Source: Shinella fusca (GTDB lineage: Bacteria > Pseudomonadota > Alphaproteobacteria > Rhizobiales > Rhizobiaceae). From it: DNA of 64,000 bases. Shown here piece by piece: positions 37,136 to 47,001 of this stretch. Below the pieces are notes generated by a model, which made no database searches, was not told the DNA's origin, and worked only from the letters and a program-made list of their open reading frames with translations. The position numbers and the translations under genes are program-made. The DNA is taken from contig NZ_JACHIK010000007.1 of assembly GCF_014203155.1 (NCBI RefSeq), positions 1 through 64,000 of the forward strand, read 5' to 3'. Position 1 is the stretch's first letter, and each line of letters begins with the position of its first letter.

Positions 37136-38087
37136 CGGCTTCCGCTTCGGCTTCGGCCTCACCCTCGGGCTCTTCCCCGAGAAGGCGGCCGATCAGCCGC
37201 TGACATCGCTCCGCCATGAACTCGATCATCAGGCGCACCTTCGGGTCCTGGAAGCGCTTGTGCGGATAGATCGCGGCGAGCTGCACGGAAGCGGGCGGGC
37301 AATCCTTCAAGATCTCCACGAGCCGGCCTTCGGAAAGGTGCGACTTCACCTCGAAGAGCGGCTTGTTGATGATGCCGCGGCCTTCGAGCGCCCATTGGGT
37401 GAGGACGTCCCCGTCGTCGCTGTCATAGGGGCCGGCGACCTCGAACTTGCGCGCGCCTTCCGGCGTCACCAGCGTCCAGAAATATTCCTTCGAGCCCGGA
37501 TAGCGCAGCAGCAGGCAATCGTGCTTGTCGGCGATCAGCGCGTCGGCATTAACGGGCGTGCCGCGCCGGGCGAGGTATTCGGGCGAGGCGCAGAGCACGC
37601 GCTCGCAATTGAGGATGCCGCGCATGCGAAGGTTCGAATCCTCCAGGACGCCAAGCTTGAAGGCGACGTCGACGCCTTCGGCGAGGATATCGACATTGTG
37701 GTCCGACAGGCGCACGCGCACCTCGATATCGGGATACTTGTCGTGGAACTCGGGAATGCCCGAGGCGATGAGGCGCCGGCCGATGCCGAGCGGCGCGGTG
37801 ATCCTCAGCGACCCCTTCGGATTGCGCGAGAGGTCGGCGATGGCGGCCTCGGCCTCGTTCACCGCCTCGATGATCTTCACCGCGCCCTCGTAGAAGACAC
37901 GGCCGTGCTCGGTGGGCGAGAGCTTGCGCGTCGTGCGGTTGAAGAGACGTACGCCGAGATGGCGTTCCAGTTCCTTGATGCGATTGCTGGCGACCGCCGG
38001 GGTCACGCGCTGGTCGCGCCCCGCCGCCGAAAGAGTACCGAGTTCGACCACGCGAACGAAGACGCGTACATTATCGAGATAGGACAT
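37125..38087 (-). CDS. LysR family regulator
   Basis: A 320-aa LysR protein: N-terminal HTH with SAAGRDQRVTPAVASNRIK as recognition region, then a periplasmic-binding-like effector domain, and an acidic/Ala-rich tail (EGEAEAEAEA). It reads away from puuD, so it is a candidate regulator of the puuD-guaD operon. The promoter region (38088-38230) contains CATATTGGCAGAATG at 38101-38115, a rough inverted repeat. Confidence 0.92.
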   Translation of the reverse strand: MSYLDNVRVFVRVVELGTLSAAGRDQRVTPAVASNRIKELERHLGVRLFNRTTRKLSPTEHGRVFYEGAVKIIEAVNEAEAAIADLSRNPKGSLRITAPLGIGRRLIASGIPEFHDKYPDIEVRVRLSDHNVDILAEGVDVAFKLGVLEDSNLRMRGILNCERVLCASPEYLARRGTPVNADALIADKHDCLLLRYPGSKEYFWTLVTPEGARKFEVAGPYDSDDGDVLTQWALEGRGIINKPLFEVKSHLSEGRLVEILKDCPPASVQLAAIYPHKRFQDPKVRLMIEFMAERCQRLIGRLLGEEPEGEAEAEAEAVSG

Positions 38088-38230
38088 GCGCTCTTTCTAG
38101 CATATTGGCAGAATGAGCAAAGTAGGCGGCCATCTTTTAGTTTTTTTTGAAAGTGTTGGGGATTCGCCGGGATTTCCGGGAAAATCAGTTGATGGCAAAC
38201 AAATAGACGAAAATCGGGAGGAGGTCCCCC

Positions 38231-39469
38231 ATGTATGAATACGCCATTGCCTGGGATTGGGTAATGTTCGCCGTCCGCTGGCTGCACGTCATCACAGCCA
38301 TCGCCTGGATCGGCTCGTCCTTTTACTTCGTCGCCCTCGACCTGGGCCTGAAGAAGCATCCCGACCTGCCGCCGGGCGCATATGGCGAGGAATGGCAGGT
38401 CCACGGCGGCGGCTTCTACCACATCCAGAAATACCTGGTGGCGCCGGCCCACATGCCCGAGCACCTCGTCTGGTTCAAATGGGAGAGCTACGCCACCTGG
38501 CTTTCGGGCTTCGGCATGCTCTGTCTCGTCTATTACGCGGGCGCCGACCTCTTCCTGATCGATCCGAACGTCCTCGACGTCTCCAAGCCGGTGGCCATCG
38601 CCATCTCGCTGGCCTCGCTCGGCTTCGGCTGGATCATGTACGACCTCATCTGCAAGTCGCCCTTCGGCAACGACAACACGCGGCTGATGGTGGCGCTCTA
38701 CTTCATCCTGGTCGTCGTCGCCTGGGGCTATACGCAGGTCTTCACCGGCCGCGCAGCCTTCCTGCATCTCGGCGCCTTCACCGCGACGATCATGTCGGCC
38801 AACGTGTTCTTCATCATCATGCCGAACCAGCGCGTGGTCGTCGCCGACCTCATCGCCGGCCGCAAGCCCGATCCGAAGTACGGCCGCATCGCCAAGCAGC
38901 GTTCCACGCACAACAACTACCTGACGCTGCCCGTCCTGTTCCTGATGCTGTCGAACCACTATCCGCTGGCCTTCGGCACCCAGTACAACTGGATCATCGC
39001 CTCGCTGGTCTTCCTGATGGGCGTGACGATCCGCCACTACTTCAACACCCGCCACGCCAATACGGGCAATCCGACCTGGACCTGGCTTGCGACCGCGCTG
39101 CTCTTCGTCGCCATCATGTGGCTCTCCACGGTGCCGAAGGTGCTGTCGGGCGAGCCCTCCGACAAGGTCTCGGCCGTCGCCCAGCCCTTCGTCACGGCGG
39201 AAGCCTTCCCGCAGGTGCGCGACACCATCCTCGGCCGCTGCTCCATGTGCCATGCCAAGGAGCCCGGCTGGGAAGGCATCATCTCGCCGCCCAAGGGCGT
39301 GATGCTGGAAACGGACGGCGAGATCGCCGCCCATGCCCGCGAGATCTACCTGCAGGCCGGCCGCTCGCACGCCATGCCGCCCGCCAACGTCACGGCGATC
39401 TCCGACGAGGAGCGCCGCCTGATCGTCGCCTGGTACGAAAGCGCGGTGAACGGAGAGAAGACGCAATGA
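38231..39469 (+). CDS. puuD: Urate hydroxylase PuuD (membrane, cytochrome c domain)
   Basis: A 412-aa membrane protein with about eight helices, then a C-terminal cytochrome c domain with heme motif CSMCH (near residue 338). It oxidises urate to 5-hydroxyisourate and passes electrons to the respiratory chain, in place of soluble uricase. GGGAGGAGG precedes the ATG. It overlaps guanine deaminase by 4 nt. The product goes to UraH. Confidence 0.95.
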   Translation: MYEYAIAWDWVMFAVRWLHVITAIAWIGSSFYFVALDLGLKKHPDLPPGAYGEEWQVHGGGFYHIQKYLVAPAHMPEHLVWFKWESYATWLSGFGMLCLVYYAGADLFLIDPNVLDVSKPVAIAISLASLGFGWIMYDLICKSPFGNDNTRLMVALYFILVVVAWGYTQVFTGRAAFLHLGAFTATIMSANVFFIIMPNQRVVVADLIAGRKPDPKYGRIAKQRSTHNNYLTLPVLFLMLSNHYPLAFGTQYNWIIASLVFLMGVTIRHYFNTRHANTGNPTWTWLATALLFVAIMWLSTVPKVLSGEPSDKVSAVAQPFVTAEAFPQVRDTILGRCSMCHAKEPGWEGIISPPKGVMLETDGEIAAHAREIYLQAGRSHAMPPANVTAISDEERRLIVAWYESAVNGEKTQ

Positions 39470-40797
39470 GCGAGCTTCTGATCCGCGGGCGGGTGCTGAC
39501 CTTCGTCGCCGAGCCGCAGGGCATCGACGACACGGCCGCCTGGCGCTACTTCGAGGACGGCGCCGTCTTCGTGCGCGGCGGCAAGGTCGTCGCCACGGGC
39601 GATTATGCTGAGGTTCGCGGGCGCGCCGGCGCGGATGTCGCGGTCGCCGACCACAGGCCGAACCTCGTCCTGCCGGGCCTCATCGACACGCACCTGCACT
39701 TCCCGCAGACCCAGGCCATCGCCTCCTACGGCGCACAGCTTCTCGAATGGCTGAACACCTATATCTTCGTCGAGGAGCAGAAGTTCTGCGACACCGGCCA
39801 TGCCGCCGCCGTCGCCGACCGCTTCATGGACGAGCTCATCTCGAACGGCACGACCACCGCCGTCGCCTATTGCTCGGTGCATCCCGAAAGCGTGGACGCC
39901 TATTTCACCGCGGCCGAAGCCCGCGGCATGGGCATGATCGGCGGCAAGGTCATGATGGACCGCAATGCGCCGGACGCGCTGCGCGACACGCCGCAACAGG
40001 GCTATGATGAGACGAAGGCGCTGATCGCCAAGTGGCACGGCCGCGGCCGAGCGCGCTACGCCATCAGCCCGCGCTTCGCCATCACCTCGACGCCGGAGCA
40101 GCTGGAGATGAGCCAGGCGCTCGTCGCCGAGAATCCCACCTGTTACGTCCAGACCCATCTTTCGGAGAACAAGGACGAGATCGCCTTTGCGACCTCGCTC
40201 TATCCGGAGGCGAAGGACTATACCGACATCTACGCCCGCTACGGGCTCCTGAACGAGCGCATGCTGCTCGGCCACTGCATCCATCTCAGCGACCGGGAAA
40301 TCGCGGTGCTCGCCGAGACGCGCAGCGTCGGCGTCTTCTGCCCGACCTCCAACCTCTTCCTCGGCTCGGGCCTCTTCGACCGCGACCGCTTCGACAAGGC
40401 CGGCGCCCGCTGGTCGGTCGCCACCGATGTCGGCGCCGGCACCAGCTTCTCCATGCTGGAGACGATGGACGAGGCCTACAAGGTGCTGCACCTTCGCGGC
40501 CAGAAGCTGACGCCCTTCAACTCCTTCTACCGCATGACGCTGGGCAATGCCCGCGCGCTCGGCCTGGAAGACCAGATCGGCTCGCTCCATGCCGGGGCGA
40601 ACGCGGACATCGTCGTACTCGATTCCTCCGCCAAGCCGGCGATGGAATACCGCATGCGCACGGCGACCTCGCTGGCCCAGGAACTGTTCATCCTGCAGAC
40701 CATGGGCGACGACCGCTGCGTGGCCGAGGTCTATGTCGCCGGCAAGGCGATGAAGGCGAAGGCGAGCGCAAAGGCGCGCGTGCCGGAAACGGCTTGA
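39466..40797 (+). CDS. guaD: Guanine deaminase (amidohydrolase type)
   Basis: A 443-aa zinc amidohydrolase (EC 3.5.4.3) turning guanine into xanthine. Metal and substrate motifs: LIDTHLHFPQ, CSVHPES, THLSEN, GHCIHLS and ATDVGAGTSFS. It is translationally coupled to puuD (ATGA overlap). It brings guanine into the pathway at xanthine dehydrogenase. Confidence 0.95.
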   Translation: MSELLIRGRVLTFVAEPQGIDDTAAWRYFEDGAVFVRGGKVVATGDYAEVRGRAGADVAVADHRPNLVLPGLIDTHLHFPQTQAIASYGAQLLEWLNTYIFVEEQKFCDTGHAAAVADRFMDELISNGTTTAVAYCSVHPESVDAYFTAAEARGMGMIGGKVMMDRNAPDALRDTPQQGYDETKALIAKWHGRGRARYAISPRFAITSTPEQLEMSQALVAENPTCYVQTHLSENKDEIAFATSLYPEAKDYTDIYARYGLLNERMLLGHCIHLSDREIAVLAETRSVGVFCPTSNLFLGSGLFDRDRFDKAGARWSVATDVGAGTSFSMLETMDEAYKVLHLRGQKLTPFNSFYRMTLGNARALGLEDQIGSLHAGANADIVVLDSSAKPAMEYRMRTATSLAQELFILQTMGDDRCVAEVYVAGKAMKAKASAKARVPETA

Positions 40798-40879
40798 GGA
40801 ATTCGGCGCGGCGGGCGCATATTTGCCCGCCGGTGCGCCATTCCTATTACCCCCTCCGTTTTTTTCTCATCTTCTCCGT

Positions 40880-40968
40880 CGTCGTCCTCGGGCTTGACCC
40901 GAGGATCCACTCCACACGCTGAGGGCGTGCCAAATGGATGGATCCTCGGGTCAAGCCCGAGGATGACG
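40880..40968. repeat. Nested palindromic intergenic repeat, copy 1
   Basis: Two 30-nt arms (40880-40909 and 40939-40968) are inverted copies of each other with one mismatch, separated by 29 nt. Each arm is itself palindromic (ATCCTCGGG..CCCGAGGAT type core). The same element occurs at 47002-47082. Similar CCTCGGGCTTGACCCGAGG repeats are widespread between genes of Rhizobiales (recall). Confidence 0.85.
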
Positions 40969-41001
40969 GAAGAGAGGAGGGGGGTCTTGACCGGCTGCGC
41001 C

Positions 41002-41829
41002 TTACGCTTGCCGCACCCGCCCGCCCATCGCCTTCGTCACGCCTTCCGCCGCCGCCCGTATCACCGGGCCGAAGGCCTCGACCTTCTCGTCGGGCAGGCG
41101 CACGGCCGGGCCGGAGACCGAGATTCCTGCGACCGCTTCCCCGTATTCGTCGAAGATCGGCGCTGCGACGCAGCGCATGCCGAGCGTGTGCTCCTCGTCG
41201 TCGATGGACCAGCCGCGCGTGCGGATCCTCGCGATATCCTCCAGCAGCGTCGGCACCGTGTCGCGCGTCTTGTCGGTGAAGTGCTGCAGCGTGCGGCCGG
41301 CAAGCAGCGCCTCGATGCGGCTGTCCTGCCAGGTCGAGAGGATCGCCTTGCCGATGCCCGAGGCATGGATCGGCCCGCGCCGGCCGGGGCGGAAGAAGGC
41401 GCGCATCGGCGCATGGCTCTCCACCTGCGAGATGAACACCACGTCGCCGCTGTCCTCGATGGCGATATTGGCGGTCTCGCCGCAACCCTCCATCAACTGT
41501 TTCAGGAAGGGCCGGCTGATCGTGCCGAGCTTGCGGAAGCGAAGGTAGGCGGTGCCGATCTCGAAGGCCTTCACGCCGATGATCCAGGCGCCGGTCTCCC
41601 CGTCGTGGCTCACCATGCCGTGCTGGGAAAGCGAGGTCAGCAGGCGGTGCACGGTGGAGGGCGCCATGCCGGACTGGTCGGCAAGATCGGTCAGCGCCGC
41701 CCCGTCCGCCTGCGCCACCAGCTCGAGGAGCTTCAGGCTGCGGTCCAGCACCTGCACGGAGGAGGGCGCGGCGTTTTCCGCCGGCTTGCGGCCGGGCCGT
41801 CCCCGCGTCTTTTCCTGATGCTCCGCCAT
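41002..41829 (-). CDS. IclR family regulator of the glyoxylate block
   Basis: A 275-aa IclR protein with an N-terminal HTH (LTDLADQSGMAPSTVHRLL, about residues 46-64) and a C-terminal GAF-like effector domain (GMRCVAAPIFDEYGEAVAGISVSGP). It is divergent from gcl and so is the likely repressor, in the manner of AllR, which senses glyoxylate or allantoin derivatives. The effector here is inferred. Confidence 0.92.
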   Translation of the reverse strand: MAEHQEKTRGRPGRKPAENAAPSSVQVLDRSLKLLELVAQADGAALTDLADQSGMAPSTVHRLLTSLSQHGMVSHDGETGAWIIGVKAFEIGTAYLRFRKLGTISRPFLKQLMEGCGETANIAIEDSGDVVFISQVESHAPMRAFFRPGRRGPIHASGIGKAILSTWQDSRIEALLAGRTLQHFTDKTRDTVPTLLEDIARIRTRGWSIDDEEHTLGMRCVAAPIFDEYGEAVAGISVSGPAVRLPDEKVEAFGPVIRAAAEGVTKAMGGRVRQA

Positions 41830-41906
41830 GATGCTTCCTCCCTCGTCGCCGCATCATCCCATAGCCCGCCTCGGCGGATTGTTCCAGATTCGTTGAAAAT
41901 GTTTAT

Positions 41907-41934
41907 TTCCATATGGTGGGATTGATTTCCATTT
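41907..41934. promoter_or_regulatory. Repeated ATTTCCAT boxes before gcl
   Basis: ATTTCCAT occurs at 41907-41914 and 41927-41934, 20 bp apart (two helical turns), with CCATATGG inside. The boxes lie between the divergent IclR and gcl genes and are likely operator half sites. Confidence 0.5.
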
Positions 41935-41993
41935 TATGATTGCGCGGAAAGAGGAATGCGTTACCTTCCGTATCGAGAGACGGAGGATACCCC

Positions 41994-43781
41994 ATGGCTA
42001 AAATGCGTGCTGTCGATGCAGCGGTCCTGGTTCTGGAGAAGGAAGGCATCGATTGTGCCTTCGGCGTACCGGGCGCTGCGATCAACCCCCTTTATTCGGC
42101 GCTGAAGGCGCGCGGCTCGGTCCGCCACATCCTTGCCCGCCACGTCGAGGGCGCAAGCCACATGGCGGAAGGCTATACCCGTGCCCGCGCCGGCAATATC
42201 GGCGTGTGCATCGGCACCTCCGGCCCGGCCGGCACCGACATGATCACCGGCCTTTATTCGGCCTCCGCCGATTCGATCCCGATCCTCTGCATCACCGGCC
42301 AGGCGCCCCGCGCCCGCCTCGACAAGGAGGATTTCCAGGCGGTCGACATCGCCAAGATCGCCGCGCCCGTCACCAAATGGGCCGTCACGGTCATGGAACC
42401 GGCGCTTGTCCCTTACGTCTTCCAGAAGGCGTTCCATGTCATGCGCTCCGGCCGTCCCGGCCCGGTCCTCATCGACCTGCCGATCGACGTCCAGCTCGCC
42501 GAGATCGAGTTCGACATCGACACCTATGCCTCGCTCGGCGTCTACAAGCCAGCCGCCACGCGTGCCCAGGCCGAGAAGGCGCTGGCCATGCTGAATGAGG
42601 CCGAGCGCCCGCTGATCGTCGCCGGCGGCGGCATCATCAATGCGGACGCCTCCGACCTCCTCGTCGAATTCGCCGAGATCGTCGGCGTTCCGGTCATCCC
42701 GACGCTGATGGGCTGGGGCACGATCCCGGACGACCATCCGCTGATGGCCGGCATGTGCGGCCTGCAGACCTCGCACCGCTACGGCAACGCGACGCTGCTC
42801 GCCTCCGACTTCGTCTTCGGCATCGGCAACCGCTGGGCCAACCGCCACACCGGCAACGTCCCGACTTATACGGAAGGCCGCAAGTTCATCCATGTCGACA
42901 TCGAGCCGACCCAGATCGGCCGCGTCTTCGCCCCCGATTTCGGCATCGTTTCGGATGCCGGCGCCGCGCTGAAGCTCTTCCTCGACGTCGCGACGGAATG
43001 GAAGACCGCCGGCAAGCTGCGCGACTGGTCGGCCTGGGCCGAGGAATGCCGCGAACGCAAGCGCACCATGCTGCGCAAGACCCATTTCGACCAGACGCCG
43101 CTGAAGCCCCAGCGCGTCTACGAGGAGATGAACAAGGCCTTCGACCGCGACACCTGCTACGTCTCGACCATCGGCCTCAGCCAGATCGCCGGCGCGCAGT
43201 TCCTGCACGTCTACAAGCCGCGCAACTGGATCAACTGCGGCCAGGCGGGCCCGCTCGGCTGGACGCTGCCGGCAGCGCTCGGCGTGCGCGCCGCCGATCC
43301 GGACCGTCCGATCGTCGCCCTTTCCGGCGACTACGACTTCCAGTTCCTCATCGAGGAGCTTGCGGTCGGCGCCCAGCACAAGCTGCCCTACCTGCATGTC
43401 GTCGTGAACAATTCCTATCTCGGCCTCATCCGCCAGTCGCAGCGCGGCTTCAACATGGACTTCGAAGTCTCGCTCGCCTTCGACAACATCAACGCGGATG
43501 GCGATGCGGAAGCCGGCTACGGGGTCGACCATGTCGCGGTCGCCGAGGGCCTCGGCTGCAAGGCGCTGCGGGTGCGCAGCCCGAACGAGTTCCAGGAAGC
43601 CTTCAACACGGCGCAGGACCTCATGAAGGAGCATCAGGTTCCGGTCGTCATCGAGTTCATCCTCGAGCGCGTCACCAACATCGCCATGGGTGCCGACATC
43701 AATGCCGTCGTCGAATTCGAGGACCTCGCCGAGCGCGGCGAAGATGCCCCGACCGCAACGCTGGCTGCGCTGCTCGACTGA
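41994..43781 (+). CDS. gcl: Glyoxylate carboligase (tartronate-semialdehyde synthase)
   Basis: A 595-aa ThDP enzyme (EC 4.1.1.47) joining two glyoxylates to tartronate semialdehyde and CO2. Residue V51 (in ARHVEGASH) replaces the activating Glu of other ThDP enzymes, the known Gcl signature. The ThDP motif GDYDF ... [10 protein letters not shown] is complete. GGAGG lies 7 nt before the ATG. First of the gcl-hyi-glxR-ttuD series. Confidence 0.97.
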   Translation: MAKMRAVDAAVLVLEKEGIDCAFGVPGAAINPLYSALKARGSVRHILARHVEGASHMAEGYTRARAGNIGVCIGTSGPAGTDMITGLYSASADSIPILCITGQAPRARLDKEDFQAVDIAKIAAPVTKWAVTVMEPALVPYVFQKAFHVMRSGRPGPVLIDLPIDVQLAEIEFDIDTYASLGVYKPAATRAQAEKALAMLNEAERPLIVAGGGIINADASDLLVEFAEIVGVPVIPTLMGWGTIPDDHPLMAGMCGLQTSHRYGNATLLASDFVFGIGNRWANRHTGNVPTYTEGRKFIHVDIEPTQIGRVFAPDFGIVSDAGAALKLFLDVATEWKTAGKLRDWSAWAEECRERKRTMLRKTHFDQTPLKPQRVYEEMNKAFDRDTCYVSTIGLSQIAGAQFLHVYKPRNWINCGQAGPLGWTLPAALGVRAADPDRPIVALSGDYDFQFLIEELAVGAQHKLPYLHVVVNNSYLGLIRQSQRGFNMDFEVSLAFDNINADGDAEAGYGVDHVAVAEGLGCKALRVRSPNEFQEAFNTAQDLMKEHQVPVVIEFILERVTNIAMGADINAVVEFEDLAERGEDAPTATLAALLD

Positions 43782-43796
43782 TCTAGGGAGACGAAA

Positions 43797-44576
43797 ATGC
43801 CGAAATTCGCGGCCAACCTGACCATGCTCTTCAACGAGGCGCCCTTCATGGAGCGCTTCGCGCTGGCCGCCAAGGCCGGCTTCGAAGGGGTCGAATATCT
43901 CTTCCCCTACGATTTCGACAAGGATGCGATCCGCGCCGAACTCGACAGGCACGGCCTGACGCAGGTCCTGCACAACCTGCCGGCCGGCAACTGGGCCGGC
44001 GGCGAGCGCGGCATCGCGGTCCTACCCGACCGCGTCGACGAGTTCCGCCGCGGCGTGGCCTCGGCCATCGACTATGCGACGACGCTCGGCTGCAGGCAGA
44101 TCAACTGCCTGTCGGGCATCGCGCCGGCCGGCGTGCCGGACGAGGTGCTGCGCACCACCTTCGTCGCCAACCTCAAGCTGGCAGCGGCGGAGCTCGGCAA
44201 GCACGGCATCAAGCTGCTGATCGAGCCGATCAACCATTTCGACATTCCGGGCTTCTACCTCAACACCCCGGACCAGGCGGCCTCGATCATCGCGGAAGTC
44301 GGTTCCGACAACCTCTTCATCCAGTACGACCTCTACCACCAGCAGCGCACGGAAGGCGAACTGATCGGCACCTTCAAGAAGCACCAGGCGAAGATCCCCC
44401 ACGTGCAGCTTGCCGACAATCCGGGCCGCAACGAGCCGGGCACCGGCGAGATCGCCTACGGCTTCGTGTTCAAGACGCTCGACGCACTCGGCTACGACGG
44501 CTGGATCGGCTGCGAATACAAGCCGCGCACGACCACCGAGGAAGGCCTCGGCTGGCTGGCCGAAGTCGGCCGCTGA
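43797..44576 (+). CDS. hyi: Hydroxypyruvate isomerase
   Basis: A 259-aa TIM-barrel isomerase (EC 5.3.1.22) interconverting tartronate semialdehyde and hydroxypyruvate. Conserved metal/catalytic pieces are IEPIN (first Glu), QYDLYHQQ, HVQLADNPGRNEPGTGE and IGCEYKP (second Glu). It lies 15 nt after gcl. Confidence 0.95.
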   Translation: MPKFAANLTMLFNEAPFMERFALAAKAGFEGVEYLFPYDFDKDAIRAELDRHGLTQVLHNLPAGNWAGGERGIAVLPDRVDEFRRGVASAIDYATTLGCRQINCLSGIAPAGVPDEVLRTTFVANLKLAAAELGKHGIKLLIEPINHFDIPGFYLNTPDQAASIIAEVGSDNLFIQYDLYHQQRTEGELIGTFKKHQAKIPHVQLADNPGRNEPGTGEIAYGFVFKTLDALGYDGWIGCEYKPRTTTEEGLGWLAEVGR

Positions 44577-44608
44577 GCATCACAAATTTCAGGACTGGGA
44601 GTTTAATC

Positions 44609-45493
44609 ATGGCAAATATCGGTTTCATTGGCCTCGGCATCATGGGCACCCCCATGGCGCGCCACCTGCAGGACGCCGGCCACACGGTCATCACCTCGAA
44701 GTTCCACATCCCGCCGCACAAGGATCTGGTCGATAACGGCCTCAAGATCGTCGAAAGCCCGAAGGCGCTCGCCGAGACGGTCGACACGATCATCCTCATG
44801 CTGCCCGATACCCCGGAAGTCGAAGACGTGCTCTTCGGCGAGAACGGCGTCTCCTACGGTCTTTCGGCCGGCAAGCTCGTCATCGACATGAGCTCGATCT
44901 CGCCGATCGCCACCAAGGAATTCGCCAGGAAGATCCGCGCCACCGGTGCGGAATATGTCGACGGCCCGGTCTCGGGCGGCGAGGTCGGCGCCAAGAACGC
45001 CTCGCTCTCCATCATGGCCGGCGGCTCGCAGGAAAGCTTCGACCGGGCGCTTCCGCTCTTCCAGCTCATGGGCAAGAACATCACGCTCGTCGGCGATTGC
45101 GGCGACGGCCAGGTGACGAAGGTCGCCAACCAGATCATCGTGGCGTTGACCATCGAGGCCGTTGCCGAAGCGCTCGTCTTCGCGTCGAAGGCCGGTGCCG
45201 ATCCGGCCCGCGTGCGTTCGGCGCTGATGGGCGGCTTTGCCTCCTCGCGCATCCTCGAAGTGCATGGCGAGCGCATGGTCAAGCGCACCTTCGATCCGGG
45301 CTTCCGCATCTCGCTGCACCAGAAGGACCTCAACCTCGCGCTCCAGGGCGCCAAGGCGATCGGCGTCTCGCTGCCCAACACGGCGCTGACGCAGGAGCTC
45401 TTCAATCAGTGCGCGGCCCACGGCGACGCGGGCCTCGACCACTCCGGTCTCGTCACGGCGCTGGAGCGCATGGCGAACCACGCCGTCGCATGA
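44609..45493 (+). CDS. glxR: 2-hydroxy-3-oxopropionate (tartronate semialdehyde) reductase
   Basis: A 294-aa beta-hydroxyacid dehydrogenase (EC 1.1.1.60). The NAD motif is GFIGLGIMGTPMARHL, the substrate motif DGPVSGGEVGAKN and the catalytic Lys is missing no neighbour in the GQVTKVANQ stretch. It makes D-glycerate. It lies 32 nt after hyi. Confidence 0.95.
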   Translation: MANIGFIGLGIMGTPMARHLQDAGHTVITSKFHIPPHKDLVDNGLKIVESPKALAETVDTIILMLPDTPEVEDVLFGENGVSYGLSAGKLVIDMSSISPIATKEFARKIRATGAEYVDGPVSGGEVGAKNASLSIMAGGSQESFDRALPLFQLMGKNITLVGDCGDGQVTKVANQIIVALTIEAVAEALVFASKAGADPARVRSALMGGFASSRILEVHGERMVKRTFDPGFRISLHQKDLNLALQGAKAIGVSLPNTALTQELFNQCAAHGDAGLDHSGLVTALERMANHAVA

Positions 45494-45498
45494 CGGCC

Positions 45499-45531
45499 TG
45501 ACCGGGCGGGGAGGGGAGCCCCGCCCGGTCA
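45499..45531 (+). terminator. Hairpin after glxR
   Basis: A 13-bp GC stem (45499-45511 with 45519-45531) directly after the glxR stop, without a T-run. It may end or attenuate the transcript before the glycerate kinase gene. Confidence 0.6.
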
Positions 45532-45653
45532 CCCCTTCTGGAGGAGGAGACACAGCCCCTCGCCCCGCTGCGCCGTTTCCGACTGGAGGCGGTTCTGGCG
45601 CGCGGGTGGGGGGCTGTGTTTATATGAGCCATTCGCAGACCTGGAGGAACCGC

Positions 45654-46922
45654 ATGCCGCCCATCGCCGATCCGCGCGCCTTTCTCGAAACGCTCTTTTC
45701 CGCCGCGGTTTCCGCCGCCGATCCGGACAAGGTGCTGGCCGCCAACCTGCCGGAAAAGCCGAAGGGCCGCACGGTGGTGATCGGCGCCGGCAAGGGCGCC
45801 GCGCAGATGGCCCGCGCCTTCGAGCGCCTGTGGGACGCGCCGCTTTCCGGCGTGGTCGTCACGCGCTACGGCTATGCCGTGCCCTGCGAGCGCATCGAGA
45901 TCCTCGAAGCCGCCCATCCCGTGCCGGACGACAGCGGGCTCCTTGCTTCCGGCCGGCTGATGGCCGCGGTCCGGGGCCTGACGGAAGACGACCTCGTCGT
46001 CGCCCTCGTCTGCGGCGGCGGCTCGGCCCTTCTGCCCGCGCCCGCCGGCCACCTGACGCTCGCCGACGAGATCGCCGTCAACAAGGCGCTGCTTGCCTCC
46101 GGCGCACCGATCAGCGCCATGAACGCCGTGCGCAAGCAGGTCTCGCGCATCAAGGGCGGTCGGCTTGCCGCGCTCGCCTATCCCGCCCGCGTCGTCTCGC
46201 TCGTCGTTTCCGATATTCCGGGCGACAACCCCGCCCTCGTCGCCTCCGGCCCGACCATCGCCGACGAAACCACCAGAGCCGACGCGCTGCGCCTCATCGA
46301 GCGCTACCGCCTCGACCTGCCCGAGGCGGTGATGCGGCATATCCGGGACGGCAAGGACGAACCGCCGCTACCGTCCGACGCGGCCTTCGCCCGCAACGAG
46401 GTGAAGCTGGTCGCCTCCGCCGCCGTTTCGCTGGAAGCCGCCGCCGCCGCCGCCAAGGAGGCCGGCATCGAGGCCGTCATCCTGTCGGATGCCATCGAGG
46501 GTGAGGCCTCGGAAGTCGGCCGCGTCCACGCCGCCATCGCGGCGGAGGTCGTGCGCCGCGACCGGCCGTTCCAAAAGCCCATCGTCATCCTCTCCGGGGG
46601 CGAGACGACGGTGACGATCAAAGGCAAGGGCAAAGGCGGGCGCAACGGCGAGTTCCTGCTGTCCTTCGCCTGCGCCACCGACGGGCTCGACGGCCTTCAC
46701 TCGCTCGCCGCCGATACGGACGGCATCGACGGCTCGGAGGACAACGCCGGCGCCTTCGCCGACGGCACCACCGTCGCCCGCCTTGCCGACAAGGGCAAGG
46801 ACGCTGCCGAATACCTCGCCCGCAACGATAGCTGGACCGCCTTCGACGCGCTCGGCGACCTCTTCGTGCCGGGCCCGACCGGCACCAACGTCAACGATTT
46901 CCGGGCGATCCTCATCCAGTAG
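45654..46922 (+). CDS. ttuD: Glycerate kinase type 2 (MOFRL family)
   Basis: A 422-aa kinase that phosphorylates D-glycerate, probably to 2-phosphoglycerate. It contains the N-terminal GAGKGAAQMARA region, CGGGSALLPAP, and the C-terminal MOFRL motifs ILSGGETTVTIKGKGKGGRN and TDGIDGSEDNAGA. ATG 45654 has GGAGG 6 nt upstream, better than the upstream in-frame starts at 45606-45624. It completes the glyoxylate-to-glycolysis route. Confidence 0.93.
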   Translation: MPPIADPRAFLETLFSAAVSAADPDKVLAANLPEKPKGRTVVIGAGKGAAQMARAFERLWDAPLSGVVVTRYGYAVPCERIEILEAAHPVPDDSGLLASGRLMAAVRGLTEDDLVVALVCGGGSALLPAPAGHLTLADEIAVNKALLASGAPISAMNAVRKQVSRIKGGRLAALAYPARVVSLVVSDIPGDNPALVASGPTIADETTRADALRLIERYRLDLPEAVMRHIRDGKDEPPLPSDAAFARNEVKLVASAAVSLEAAAAAAKEAGIEAVILSDAIEGEASEVGRVHAAIAAEVVRRDRPFQKPIVILSGGETTVTIKGKGKGGRNGEFLLSFACATDGLDGLHSLAADTDGIDGSEDNAGAFADGTTVARLADKGKDAAEYLARNDSWTAFDALGDLFVPGPTGTNVNDFRAILIQ

Positions 46923-46924
46923 CC

Positions 46925-46966
46925 CGAAACAAGACAGCCCCGGCTTGCCGGGGCTGTCTTGTTTCG
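46925..46966. terminator. Strong terminator after ttuD
   Basis: A 20-bp perfect inverted repeat (46925-46944 with 46947-46966), three nt after the stop codon, with TTGTTTC in the 3' arm. Confidence 0.85.
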
Positions 46967-47001
46967 TCCGCTCGCTTTTTTCCTTCCGCCCACCTCTCCG
47001 T

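Noticed and set aside
36287-38087. A frameshift at the xdhC/LysR junction
   Set aside because: The 11-nt overlap is between two complete convergent genes with normal C-termini.
40880-40968. CRISPR or transposon ends
   Set aside because: There are only two inverted arms with no regular spacers, no transposase and no target duplication.
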